This document shows, in pieces, positions 46,009 to 56,600 of a stretch of DNA of 64,000 bases. Each line of letters begins with the position of its first letter. The first letter of the stretch is position 1. The DNA comes from Centropus unirufus. Lineage: Eukaryota; Chordata; Aves; Cuculiformes; Centropidae. The stretch lies in NCBI GenBank assembly GCA_013397695.1, contig VYZI01000385.1, forward strand, positions 2,212-66,211. Reading direction: 5' to 3'. The notes beneath the pieces are model-generated. The model saw only the letters and a list, made by a program, of their open reading frames with translations. It ran no database searches and had not been told where the DNA came from. Made by a program: the position numbers and the translations under genes.

Positions 46009-46165
46009 CCAATGGGAGGAGGCGCGGCCTCGCCCGCCAATGGGATGAAGGCGCGGGGCGGGGCTCACGCCGTTCAATGAGAGGGCGGGGTTAGCCGCCC
46101 GTCCAATGAGGGGAAGGCAGTCTCTTTCCCGTCCAATGAGAGCGTAGGGCGGGGCCACCTTGCCC
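46009..46165 (+). promoter_or_regulatory. CCAAT-box array and GC boxes, C12orf57 promoter
   Basis: Within about 155 bases upstream of the C12orf57 start codon there are four CCAAT boxes (46009, 46037, 46103, 46133) plus a TCAAT (46074). They are spaced about 28-36 bases apart and interleaved with GGGCGGGG-type boxes. Each CAAT lies in a similar 'gtccaatgag' or 'gccaatggga' context, suggesting duplication of a small unit. There is no TATA box. This is a TATA-less NF-Y/SP1-type housekeeping promoter by motif content. Confidence 0.7.
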
Positions 46166-46188
46166 TGACGGGGAGGGCGGGGCGCGCC

Positions 46189-46703
46189 ATGGCGGCGCCT
46201 GCGGCCGCGCTGAGCGCGGAGCAAGCGAAGGGTGAGTGCGGGGCGGGCGTGCGGGGCGGGGGGCGGTGGGCGCGGGACTAGCGGTCGGCCGCGGCCCGCA
46301 GTGGTCCTGGCGGAGGTGATCAAGGCGTTCGGGGCGCCCGAGAACGCGCAGCGCATGGAGGAGGCTCGGGACAACGCCTGCAACGACATGGGCAAGATGC
46401 TGCAGTTCCTGCTGCCCGTGGCCACCCAGATCCAGCAGGACGTGATCAAAGCCTACGGCTTCAGCAACGACGGCGAAGGTGGGTCGTGACCCCGCGCCGC
46501 GCGGCGAGCCCGGGCCGCCGGGCCGCCTGCCCCTTCCCACCCGGTGTCTTGCAGGCGTCCTCAAGTTCGCCCGCCTGGTCAAGTCCTACGAATCCCAGGA
46601 CCCGGAGATCGCCAGCATGTCCGGCAAGCTCAAGGCCATGTTCCTGCCGCCCATGACGTTGCCGCCGCATGGGGCTGGGGCCGGCGGCGTGGCCGCCTCC
46701 TGA
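46189..46703 (+). CDS. C12orf57: Protein C10 (C12orf57 homologue)
   Basis: A small ubiquitous protein whose human loss causes Temtamy syndrome (corpus callosum, eye and seizure phenotype); the biochemical role is poorly known. Three coding exons: 46189-46231, 46302-46478, 46555-46703, with very short introns. The sum is 369 nt, giving 122 aa plus stop (human 126). Strongly conserved blocks include LSAEQAKVVLAEVIKAF, ARDNACNDMGKMLQFLLPV, TQIQQDVIKAYGFS, GVLKFARLVKSYE and FLPPMTLPPHG. The start ATG lies in GCGCGCCATGGCG, a good Kozak context. The N-terminus is four residues shorter than in mammals. No signal peptide or membrane segment is visible; the fold is expected to be helical. Confidence 0.97.
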
Positions 46704-46835
46704 GCCCCTGCGTGGGCTCTGCCGGCTACGGAGCCTTGTCCAGGGCATCCTCCCATCGGCCCTGGCAATGGAGCCGGGGAGATGCTGACCTGGAAGGTGC
46801 GGGATGTTTTGTGCATGCTTATGTGTCTGCCTGTG

Positions 46836-46841
46836 AATAAA
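46836..46841 (+). terminator. C12orf57 polyadenylation signal
   Basis: A canonical AATAAA about 130 bases after the stop codon, followed by a GT-rich stretch ('cccttgttttatg') 20 bases later, as expected for a cleavage site. Confidence 0.85.
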
Positions 46842-46884
46842 GAAATTCCTTGGAAGTGCCCTTGTTTTATGAATGAACATAAGG

Positions 46885-47346
46885 ATATGGAAGTGTTGGA
46901 ACGGGTCCAGAGGACTCTAAAGATGATCCAAGGGCTGGAGCACCTCCATACGAGGACTGGCTTAGAGAGTTGGGATTGTTCAGCCTGGAGAAGGCTCCAG
47001 GGAGAACTTATAGCGTCATCTCAGTACTGAAGGGGGCTGGGGGAAAGCTGGGGAGGGACTTTTTACAAGGGTGTGTAAAAATAGGATAAGGGGGAATGGC
47101 TTTAAATTGAAGGGGGGAGGATTTAGACTAGACGTTAGGAAGAAATTCTTCACAATGAGGGTGGGGAGGCACTGGCACGGGTTGCTGGGGGAAGTTGCGG
47201 ATGTCCTCTCCCTGAGAGTGTTCAAGGCCAGCTTGGATGGGGCTTTGAGCAGCCTGGACTAGCGGGAGGTGTCCCTGCCCACAGCAGGGGTGTTGGACCT
47301 CGATGGTCTTTAAGGTCCCTTCCAAATCCAACAATTCTAAGAGTCT
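46885..47346 (+). mobile_element. CR1 LINE 3' fragment
   Basis: A + strand CR1: 'gttggaacgggtccagagg', 'gggctggagcacctcc', 'gcctggagaaggctcc', 'ggcactggcacgggttgctg', ending with 'caacaattctaagagtctgtg'. It starts just after the C12orf57 poly(A) signal. Confidence 0.92.
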
Positions 47347-49289
47347 GTGAATGTGAGCTCAGTCCTCGGATACGGGTGCCTCTCCCTGCTGGAGAGGTTA
47401 CAGCAGCACCTGCCTTGCTCTTGATGAACCCCAGGCTGGTGTTTTGCGGGGCCCAGTATACACCAAGTTCTGAAAAAAAACTAATTACTTTTGCAGACCT
47501 TGGTGTGAAGCCCTATCAAAGTGGCACTTCTTAACATTCCAGCGGTGTGAAGCCCCATCTAAGAGCGAAAACTGTCAATTGTCAACCGAAACACTAAGTA
47601 GTGTGTCCCTGAGCACAATCTAGTGCTGCTGAGACCCCTGTCCCCAGCAGGGTTGGGGCACCTCGCTCCTACCGCCAGTGTCTACGGTTGCCTTGTTTTC
47701 TGGCGGAATGGGCGATCAAAACACATCGGCCCCGATGGAAAAGGCAGCAGGGAGTGGCAGTGTGGGAGGGCTGGGCTGGGTTAGAGCAATATTAATGATG
47801 TAAAACTGTACCTCTCATCTGTGCCTGGAGACAGACCTAGCGGAGCCACCTTCCTCCCACGTGAGGTTTTGTCTTTCCAACTCGATTGAAGTGCAGGTGC
47901 ATCGTCGACATCTGCTTGCAGCCCCTTGTCTTGTGTTCCTCTTGCCCTTGGAAACGCTGAAATCTCTGGGGAGGTGATGGGGGCCGGGGAATGAAGAAGC
48001 CAGGCGAGGGAGAGCAGGGAGCCGTGAGCCCGGTGTGGGAGCGCCGTGTCTGCTTTTGCTTGCTGTGCCTTTTGGTTACAAACCAGGCAGGAATGTAACC
48101 AGCGAGGGCGTGAACTTCGTGGATAGGAGGCAGGAAGAACAGTTGGCCCCTTCCGTCTCCATCCACCTCTCCCAGCTTGGTCTTGGCCTTTCCCCACCCC
48201 TCTAATTATTCATTAACTGCAGCCCAGGAAGTGCTTTGCAAATGGTGAAAATTAAGCTCCGTGCTCGCGGTTTGCCTGACCTGGAGCTACCTTCTCCTTA
48301 GTCTGCCTAGGATCAGGCGGAGCTGGGGATTGCCTGTGCAGGTCAGACACAGGTGAGTCCCGGGAGGTGCTGCAGCAGCCAGGCGTTGCCAGCTGCTCCT
48401 CGGGAGCTGTGGCACTTGCTGCCATGAGAACTCAGCCCTGTCAGGAGAGTGGGAGCCCAGTCCGTCTCTGTCAAGGTGTTGGATCACTCTCCCGAGTCTG
48501 TCTCAAGATAATGTCTTGATAATTCTAATATTGCTTTGTTTTCTTTGGTAGAAACCCCAGGCTGAGGGCTGAGGTGCTTCCTCCAACAGCTGCTGTCAGC
48601 CCTCCATCAGTGGGGATCTGAGAGTCAGGATCCTGATGCCATCCTGTGGGTGAGTGTTGTGGATGCTGGTCAGGAAAACAAGAGCTGTATGTGAGGAAAA
48701 AAAAGAAGTACTGGCAGTGGGAATCAGACACAGAAAGGAAAAAACACCTTCTAATCAGAGCTACCGGCTAGCTGAAGGACTGGACTTCATGATGTTTTGA
48801 ATTGTTACTGCTGTTACCATTCCTCCTTCTCAGTTTGATGAAGAGTAGGCAGGGTTTGCTGTGCCCCTGCTGCCACAGCTGCTCTGCCAGCCCCGCAGCT
48901 GCAGCATCGCTTGAGTGTTGTACAGAGAGGTCAGGTGGCCGACCTTTTAAATCGTGGTTGTTTCATGATTCACTACGGTCTTTCTAGTCCTTCATGGAAC
49001 AGAAAGACGTAACGTCTTCATGGACAATCTGAATGGGCGTTCTGCTCTGGAGACTGCAGTGGTTTGGTGTAAATGGAAATGGGGGCCATGGTGGTCCCGC
49101 ACTGTTCTGGGGTCCCATGGCCTGACAGAGAGCATCTGGCTTGGGCACGCCACGGGTCCTTCTCCCCAGTCTCCAAGCCTGGGTGGCCTTCACTCTGAAA
49201 TGCAGTGCACTTCTGTGCAGAATGGCAAAACCTCTTGTCTAAAATCACCTCAGGACTGAGAACTATAAGGAGCAAATTCAATGGTGATT
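47347..49289. other. Spacer between C12orf57 and PTPN6, nothing recognised
   Basis: No exon, RNA gene or clear transposon seen. Open frames up to 138 codons lack domain features. Confidence 0.35.
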
Positions 49290-50340
49290 CTCAAAAAGAG
49301 CTCCAAACGAGATCCCCTCAAATGTGAGGGATGCACAGAACAGTAAAGCAGAAATCTGGGCAAAAGGGTAGACAGTGTAACAGGGAAAGAAATGAGACTG
49401 ATAGCAGAGTCAGCACCTGCTTTTGTAAATGCAAACCCTCTCTTGGAAAGTTGGAGGGTTTTGAGTGACTTAGCAAGCTTGTAGATCAGTCAGGCTCATA
49501 GTTTCCTTGGATTTCCAAAAAGATTTTACAAGATTTTCTCATCGACATCTTTAAATAAACTAAAGTCATAGCATGAGAAAGAAGACAATGTTTTTCTTGG
49601 GTAAAGAATTGGTAGGCAATGGAATGTGGGAATAAACATCCAGTTTTTACAGCAAAGGTAGTCACAGGGGCCTGATGGTAAACATGCTGTTCAGTACATT
49701 CCCAAATGACCTGGAAATAGAGCTTGGGTGGCAAGGTGAGAAAATTGGCTGACGGTAGGAAGTTATTCAGGATAACAGGGTGGGAACTGGTTGTGAATAA
49801 TTGCAGAAGGACCTTATGATAGTCAATGAGTGGGAAATAGAATAGCAGATGAAATTAAACACAGGCATATGTAAAGCAATGTTCGCAGAGAAAATAATTG
49901 AAAATTTACATATAAAACAATCAATGGTGAACTAATTGTAACCTCTCTGGACTGTGCTCACACAGAATTCCATGCAAATACTAGCACGATGCTTGGTTCT
50001 GCTGAGCAAACAGCAGAAATCATGGCTGTGTGTCACCAGCATCTTGAGCACTGCAGTTCTGTGCCAGCCTTCACCCTTCTCTCCAGAGCAGCACAGCAGA
50101 GCTGGGAACATCTCCGAGAGGGACAGCAACTGTGATCAGAGGTGTTGAAAAGCTCTGTATGAACAACACCTAAATAGCCTTGGCGTCTTCAGTGTTGGAA
50201 TGAGCTGAGGGAAGGATGGGGATGTTATGAGTGTATAAAATCATGATCAGGTTGGAGGTGGTGATAGGAACAGTACCAGGTTTTTCTTTCTTTACAAGAA
50301 CAAGATGTTAATGAAAATGAGAAGGGAGCAGGTTATCAGT
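49290..50340 (+). mobile_element. Ancient, strongly diverged CR1-like LINE
   Basis: Segments in the order expected for an old CR1 on the + strand: 'ttccttggatttccaaaaag', 'attggtaggcaatggaatgtg', 'gcagatgaaattaaacacag' with 'gtaaagcaatg', later 'gtataaaatcatgatcaggtt' and 'tttctttacaagaacaagat'. The divergence is much greater than in other CR1 copies of the window. Boundaries are approximate. Confidence 0.6.
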
Positions 50341-50799
50341 AAGCCAAAGAAAGGGGATGGTTCTGCAGTGGAACACCTCACCAAAGGATGCTAAATTTGT
50401 TATGGATTTGAAGGCTGACCTTCAGGTAGCTGCAAGCAGATGCTTAGGGAGAGGTGTGGGAAAAGAAGCTCTGCACATAAACCTCTTCCTTTGCGCGTCC
50501 TTAGACTCCCATTTTGACCTCTGCATGTCCTGGTCCAGAACCTTGCTCCCAGCAGAGCTAATTCCAAAGCTAGATCAGGTTGCTCGGGGCCTTGCTCAGG
50601 TGAGCCCTGAACATCTCCAGGAGTGGAGGTTGCCTCAGCTGCTCTGGGGCACCTCTGGCAATTCCTGAATGGCTCTGGCGGGGGAGCGCGTGAGCCATGT
50701 TTCCTGTTGCCTAGTTAGCATTTCCCTTGCTGGGAGACGGACCTGTTTGTCTTTTTCCTGTGCCCCACAAAGAAGAATCCGGCTCTAAAACCCCCAGTC

Positions 50800-50935
50800 C
50801 CTCCTCAAGTTCTTTTCTCTAGGCTGAACAAACCCAACTCCCTCCGTCCCTGCTGTGCTCCGGGCTCCTCACCACCATAGTGTCCAGTTTCTCAGCATCC
50901 TTCTTACAGCGGTCCAGATGTGGGTGTCTTAATTA
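50800..50935 (-). mobile_element. CR1 LINE fragment, antisense
   Basis: Minus-strand CR1 middle part: 'ttttctctaggctgaacaa', 'ccaactccctc', 'agtgtccagtttctcagc', 'ttcttacagcggtccagatg'. Both ends are degraded. Confidence 0.8.
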
Positions 50936-52164
50936 GCTATTTCATTTATCTTCTGCTCTGAATTTGTTCCTGTGCTAGGTTGGCTCCGCCAAGGCTTTAC
51001 AACATGAGGTTCTACCACCGGTGTTGTACTGAAAGCTAAACAACAGCTCTGGAGCCATCCCTTTGCTGAAATCTCTTGACCCGTTAATTTTATTTAAAAA
51101 CCACACTGCAGCCACTTAGGATTGCAGCCTCAAAGGTACCAATTGCTTCTCTACGGTGCCATTTCCTTCCCCTACCAGCAGGAGCCCTTCCTTGGTAGTT
51201 TTTAGATGGCCTAGATCAGAGAGACCAAGGCAGCTTGTGCATCCAGTGCCATCTGTCCCCCTGTGTCCCACTAATGTTCTCTTCCTGGGACAGATTTTCT
51301 GCTTCACTCAGGTCATAAGGGGTAAGGATGGCTAGGTTTTTGTTTGTTGTTTTATTTTTTTTTTGTCTGCCGTGGCTTCAAATCGGCCCTACCTCATCTA
51401 ATATTCTTTTGGTATCAGGAATTCTCTGTTGGGACTTCTGCCAGAAGTTCGCATCATTTCTGTCCTACCACTAAACAATATTTGTTTCCTCTGTCAGTGT
51501 TAGCCTGCCTCCGATTTGGGTGCACTTTTTGAAGTTGTAGAGGTTGCTCCCTTGAGCCACAGGTCTCTGTGCCTTTAAAGTCTCTTCTTAATATCAGTTT
51601 GAAGTCAGTACAGCTGCATAATAGCGGACCACATCCCAGCTCATCGTATATGTGAAACTAGAAGCATTTCAAAGGAAGCTGTTGCAGGTGCCTGGCTTGC
51701 CTTTCTAGCAATGAAGTTCAGCTTCCCACTCATCTCTCCTGTACTTCCCTTTGTTGTTGGTTTCTGTCTTGGCCATGAGTTTTGTCTCATTCGTTTCTAG
51801 CAGCTGGTTCAGATTTCTGCAGGATTTGCCAGTCTGCAGGGAAGTCTGCGGCTGCTGACGCTCAAAATGGGCAGGTCTCTTGTTCTTTCTGCTGCCCACC
51901 ACCACACAGCGTGGCTTAGATGGCCCAGGGAAGAGTCTGGCTCCTTTGCTAGTCGGATTACCCTCTCTGGCCACTGCTTAGCTCCCATTCTTTCATGAGA
52001 CCTGCAGGCCGTGAAACTAGTACTATGGAAAGGAGTAGTCATGGGCCATAGCTGGAAATGGCTCGGTAACGAGAAAAGGTTAATTTTCTGCCTTTCTAAC
52101 TGGTTGTCCAGATTGACAGCTTTGGCCACATCGGTATGCTGTACCAATATATATATCTTGAAGG
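50936..52164. other. Spacer, nothing recognised
   Basis: No gene or repeat identified. Poly-T rich stretch near 51340-51365. Confidence 0.35.
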
Positions 52165-52395
52165 TCATAGAATCACTGAGGTTGGAGAAGACCCCGAAGA
52201 TTTCTCAGGCCAACACTAAACTATGTCCTGAAGCCCCACATCTACATGTTTTTTGAACACCTCCAAGGATGGAGGCTCAACTACTTCCCTGGGCAGCCTG
52301 TTCCAATGCTTCACCACTCTTCCAGTAAAGAAATATTTCCTAATATCCAATCTAAAACTACGCCGGTGCAACTTGAAGCCATTTTCTAGGTCCTA
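52165..52395 (-). mobile_element. CR1 LINE 3' fragment, antisense
   Basis: It begins with the reverse CR1 terminus ('catagaatcactgaggttgg'), then 'tctacatgttttttgaacac', 'cctgggcagcctgttccaatg', 'atttcctaatatccaatc', 'caacttgaagccattt'. Confidence 0.93.
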
Positions 52396-52976
52396 GGCTA
52401 AGCTTTCTTGGTGCTGCATGGGCCCATTTTAGGTAGTAGCTGTTTGCCCTCCTCTCTGCTTGCTTTTCTGGGCAGCTTCAACATCACCTTCCACCCTCAC
52501 CTTTTTGAGGTACCTCTGCTCATGGCACTCATATCCCCTAGCAGGCTGTTTTCAGGAAGGCAGTGATGTGCTTAGAGTTATAGCCTGGACCTCAGACTCC
52601 GCAGCTCTGGGTTTGCACACATTCCCCCTGTGGCTTTACACGGCATTTGTACATTTACCTGCCCAGAGGGCTCATCAGCAAGCTGGAGCGTGGAGGTTTC
52701 AGCTGAGTAGCTGCGAGTGGCCCAGTAGAGATGAGCCTTTTGGCCGAGTGGTCATAACCTGTAGCAGGGTGCTGCATTGCTCCGTGTACGCTGCCGTGTG
52801 TGGCCTGCTGCAGCCTTGCGTGTGCGTATGTGACCTCAGGCAGCTCTGAATCCCATTGACACTAGGGCAAGGGCTTGGGGGTGGGGAGCACTCATATGGC
52901 TCACGCTGGCCTTCTAGGGAAGAAGGGGAAGAGAAGATGTCCAGAACTGGATCTTGTGAGCATGGCTGGGACCCAA

Positions 52977-53137
52977 AATCATAGAATCATAGAATGGTTT
53001 GGGTTGGAAGTGACCTTAAAAGATCATCCAGTTCCAAGAGCCCTGCTATGGGCAGGATCACCTTCCACTAAGCCAGGCTGCTCAAAGCCCCATCCAACCT
53101 GACCTTGAACACCTCCGGGGATGGGGCAGCCATGACT
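52977..53137 (-). mobile_element. CR1 LINE 3' end, antisense
   Basis: A perfect avian CR1 terminus in reverse ('aatcatagaatcatagaatg', 'gtttgggttggaagtgacc', 'aaaagatcatccag'). It is truncated after 'gaacacctccgg' and 'gggcagccatgac', and lies about 500 bases upstream of the PTPN6 start codon. Confidence 0.94.
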
Positions 53138-53637
53138 TACTGCCCTCACAGGAAAACATTTTTAAAGCACAATACAAGATGCAGTTGTAGAGGCCAGCAT
53201 GGGGTGAAAAAAGACAGGGACCCAAGAATAACAGGGGGGATGGGGAGGAAAGGCACAAAAGGAGAAGCAGAAGTGTGTGCAAAGCAGCTTGGGGCTGGGG
53301 AGTTGATGGCAGACAGCGCTTCCTGTTCCTGGAGCCGCGCATGCCCAAGCTGTGCATGGGCTTGCGCCTGCCTGTGCCCAAAGCACTGTACAGAGGGCCA
53401 GAGATCAAGACACATATCCAGAAGCGGGTGGATGGAGAAGATCTAAATGGACTGACAGTAGATGCCCGGAGAGATTCATGGCCATCTCCCAAGAGGCACA
53501 GGAACAGCTTGGCGTTGGGTGCTCCAGCAGAGACCTTCGACTTCCCTTTTCTCACCAACGCAAACTGATTTTTCCTCTCTTTTTTTTGACTTGCTTTGGT
53601 GGTAGCTACTTATCCCCCTCTTCTTTCATCCCCCACG
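53138..53637 (+). promoter_or_regulatory. Probable PTPN6 promoter and 5' untranslated region
   Basis: PTPN6 has a haematopoietic promoter directly before its MVR-encoding exon. Here the 500 bases between a CR1 and the ATG are purine-rich and carry ETS-type cores, for example CTTCCTGTTCCT at 53319-53330 and others near 53540-53580. No TATA box is obvious. The start site cannot be set from sequence. Confidence 0.4.
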
Positions 53638-56600
53638 ATGGTGAGGTAAGAAGGGCTGCGAAGTGTGTGTATGTAGGGAGGGGACCAGGAAAATAGGACA
53701 GATCAGAGCCAGGGAGCATCCTTGAAGCCATATCTTAATGGAAACACTTAATAGGCTGTGGGAGGTATCAGGTCAGAAGGGATGCTGCCCGTTGCCTGTA
53801 TGAATATCTCTAGGGATGCTGCGAGGGGACTATTATTCGCTATGCAATTCTCGACAATTGCACCTGGCCTTTTGTATTCATTTGGTTGGTCTAGTTTTTA
53901 TCTCATTTCCTAGGTGGTTTCACCGCGACCTGAGTGGGCTGGAAGCTGAGGCTTTACTGAAAGAACGAGGTTTTCATGGGAGTTTTCTGGCCAGACCCAG
54001 TAGGCAGAATCAGGGAGATTTTTCTCTTTCAGTTCGGTAAGTAACTTGGATGCCAACTTCTGTCCTTTCAGGGTTACATACAGAGAATGTGTAGACCCCT
54101 ACAAGTCCTGTGTCATCTTCCTTCTGTCCTTTGAGTTCTTTCCAAGCTGTGAAAGGACCTGAGCTTCCCAGCATCTTCTAGACCCTCCCTCAAGTTGCTC
54201 CAGATGCTTCTCTTTCCAATTATCTCTCTTCACGGGGATGGTTTTCCTTGCTTCCATGGCAGGGTATGTAATTTTCTGACTCTTTTCAAACTGCCTCACT
54301 GGAATGCTCTGTGCATCATCCCGCAGGGTTGGTGACCGGGTGACCCACATCCGCATCCAGAATACCGGGGATTTCTATGACCTGTATGGAGGTGAGAAGT
54401 TTGCGACCTTATCAGAACTGGTGGAGTATTACACACAGCAACAGGGCTCGCTACAGGACAAAGATGGCACTATCATCGACTTGCGACACCCACTCAACTG
54501 TTCTGACCCCACTACAGAGAGGTATGGAGAAAGCAAAGCAGCTGCTGTGTCTGTGATGAGACCCTCCTCCGTGTTTCACGTCCTTCTTTCTGCCCTGCCT
54601 GCATCCCCAGGGCAAACCCGGCAAAATGTGTCCCCTCCTGCCATGCTTCCATGCGTGCACCATCCCCAGAAGCGGCTGGGTGTACCTTGACCCATCACAG
54701 CAGACCTAAAAGGGCTCTATTTTTACTTCTGGTTTCCTGTTGCCTGTGCTATTTATACACTGTTCCTAAAAGCAAAGGTAGTGGTGTTAGTTATGAGTCT
54801 GCAGTGGTCCACGGAGCAATACGTTATGTGTAAGACTTCAGCCTACCCCAAACCTCCTTAGTTCTTCCAGGCCTGGGCAACTCACGTAGCTGAGAGCAGG
54901 ACTGTGTTCCCCTGCTATTCCTAGCCCGATTAGTCTCCTTCCTGTCCCCACTTTGCATTTGACTCTGACCCGAAGTTCCTAAACGAAATCAGGTGGTTTT
55001 GCCCTTGTGTTGTGCTTTCAGGCTCTTTGATGTCTTGGGGAGCAGTGGTGCTCTGGGGCAGACAGATCCTCCTTGCTGCGTACCTGGAGCGAGGGAGCAA
55101 AGAAGCCTTGGGTGAAGCACCAGGGTCTGCCCCTCCTTACTGCGGGGTCAGGCTGAGGAGGGGCCAGCGCCTGCATGAGGCTGTCCTCTCCAGTCAAGGC
55201 CGTTGGGTTGTGGCCCTGCAGTTTCCTCTCTTCCTCCCTGCGGTTGGAAACTTCTCCCCCCACCATGCTCTTACGAAAGCTCCTCACTCTCTCCCCAAGT
55301 GATTTTCCATCACGTGGCTTTGAAGAGCTGGGCTCTGCTGGGGGAAGGGAGGAGGAACAGGACCCATTAACCCCTTCCTACTTGTGGAGAAGAGGCCCGG
55401 AGACCTCTTTGATGAGCAGAAGGGGTCAGCTATTCCCCGGGGACATCTGAACACCGGGATATGGTGGCTAAAACATTTTTTTGGGAGGAGGTTCAGGAAT
55501 CAGGGACTGCCATGGAGTGATAGTGCCCAGCTACTTCTTTTGAGCATGAGGTGAGAATCAACAGAAGTTACTTGCCAAGACACAAGAAGTGCCTGCCACG
55601 TCTTGCTGTCCAAATGGTTCCTAGATGTTACGTAGAGTAACGCGTTGCTCTGGCCAGATGCAGGGGTGAATGAATGCCCCAGCTGCTCCTGTGGCTGGGG
55701 CACGGCCTCCTGAACTCCATTTCAATTCTTGGGAAAGTGATAGCCCTACCAATGTGAACTTCATCATAGACCCCAGTGCCTCCCCAGGCCTCCGCCTGTT
55801 CTGAGGGCAGCAAACCTGCTCCCACAGCCCTAACCACACCAGCTCCACTGGTAAGCATCAGCCTGGCCTTAATGGCCGTGGACACCGGGATGTAAAGGGA
55901 GGGGCGTTGTGAGTCAGTTCAGTGCAGCAGGTCCCTGCTTTTGAAATGCTCTTCACTGGGGGGGTGGCCAAAGCAGCTTTGTGGAAGCAGGGCAGAGCTG
56001 CAGTAGACACGGCCTTCAGCTGGCACAGCAGCCGTGCTGCAAAGGCCCCTGGACTCAGAGCCCTGGACTCGTGGCTCCAGCTGGAGATGAGAATCTCCTG
56101 GAACCAGGGCAGGCTGCTTGAACCAGACCTATCCCTGCTGGAGGAGAAGGCCCAAATCCTCTCCCTGACACCAAGCTGGGAAGGAGGAAAGGGGCTAAGC
56201 TGAAGCAACATGGCTATGGTGGCCCCTGGGCTGACATGGGTTCAGAGCCAGCAGAGGCTCCACCAGAAAATGGGGACCAGGAGGCGTGGGATGACTCAGA
56301 GCATTTCCCAGTGCCCAGAGCACCTCACAGCTCTCAACTTTCTATAATTTGGATCTCTAGCTCCAGCTTTCAAGCAAATTTTGTGGAAGCAGGACAGAGA
56401 TGCAGTGAAGGTGGCCTTCCACATCTTTACTTGGCAGCTTGGCAGTGCCCCCATAATCCAAAGAAACTGCGGAGCTTGGGACAGGCATGAGGAACTAGGG
56501 GATCTTCACAGAGGAAACCTGGGACAGGATTATTCCATCTCCCAGCCTGCTTACGGTGTCCAGCACTGGGACCCTCACCACACAGTGCAGTGAGATCCCA

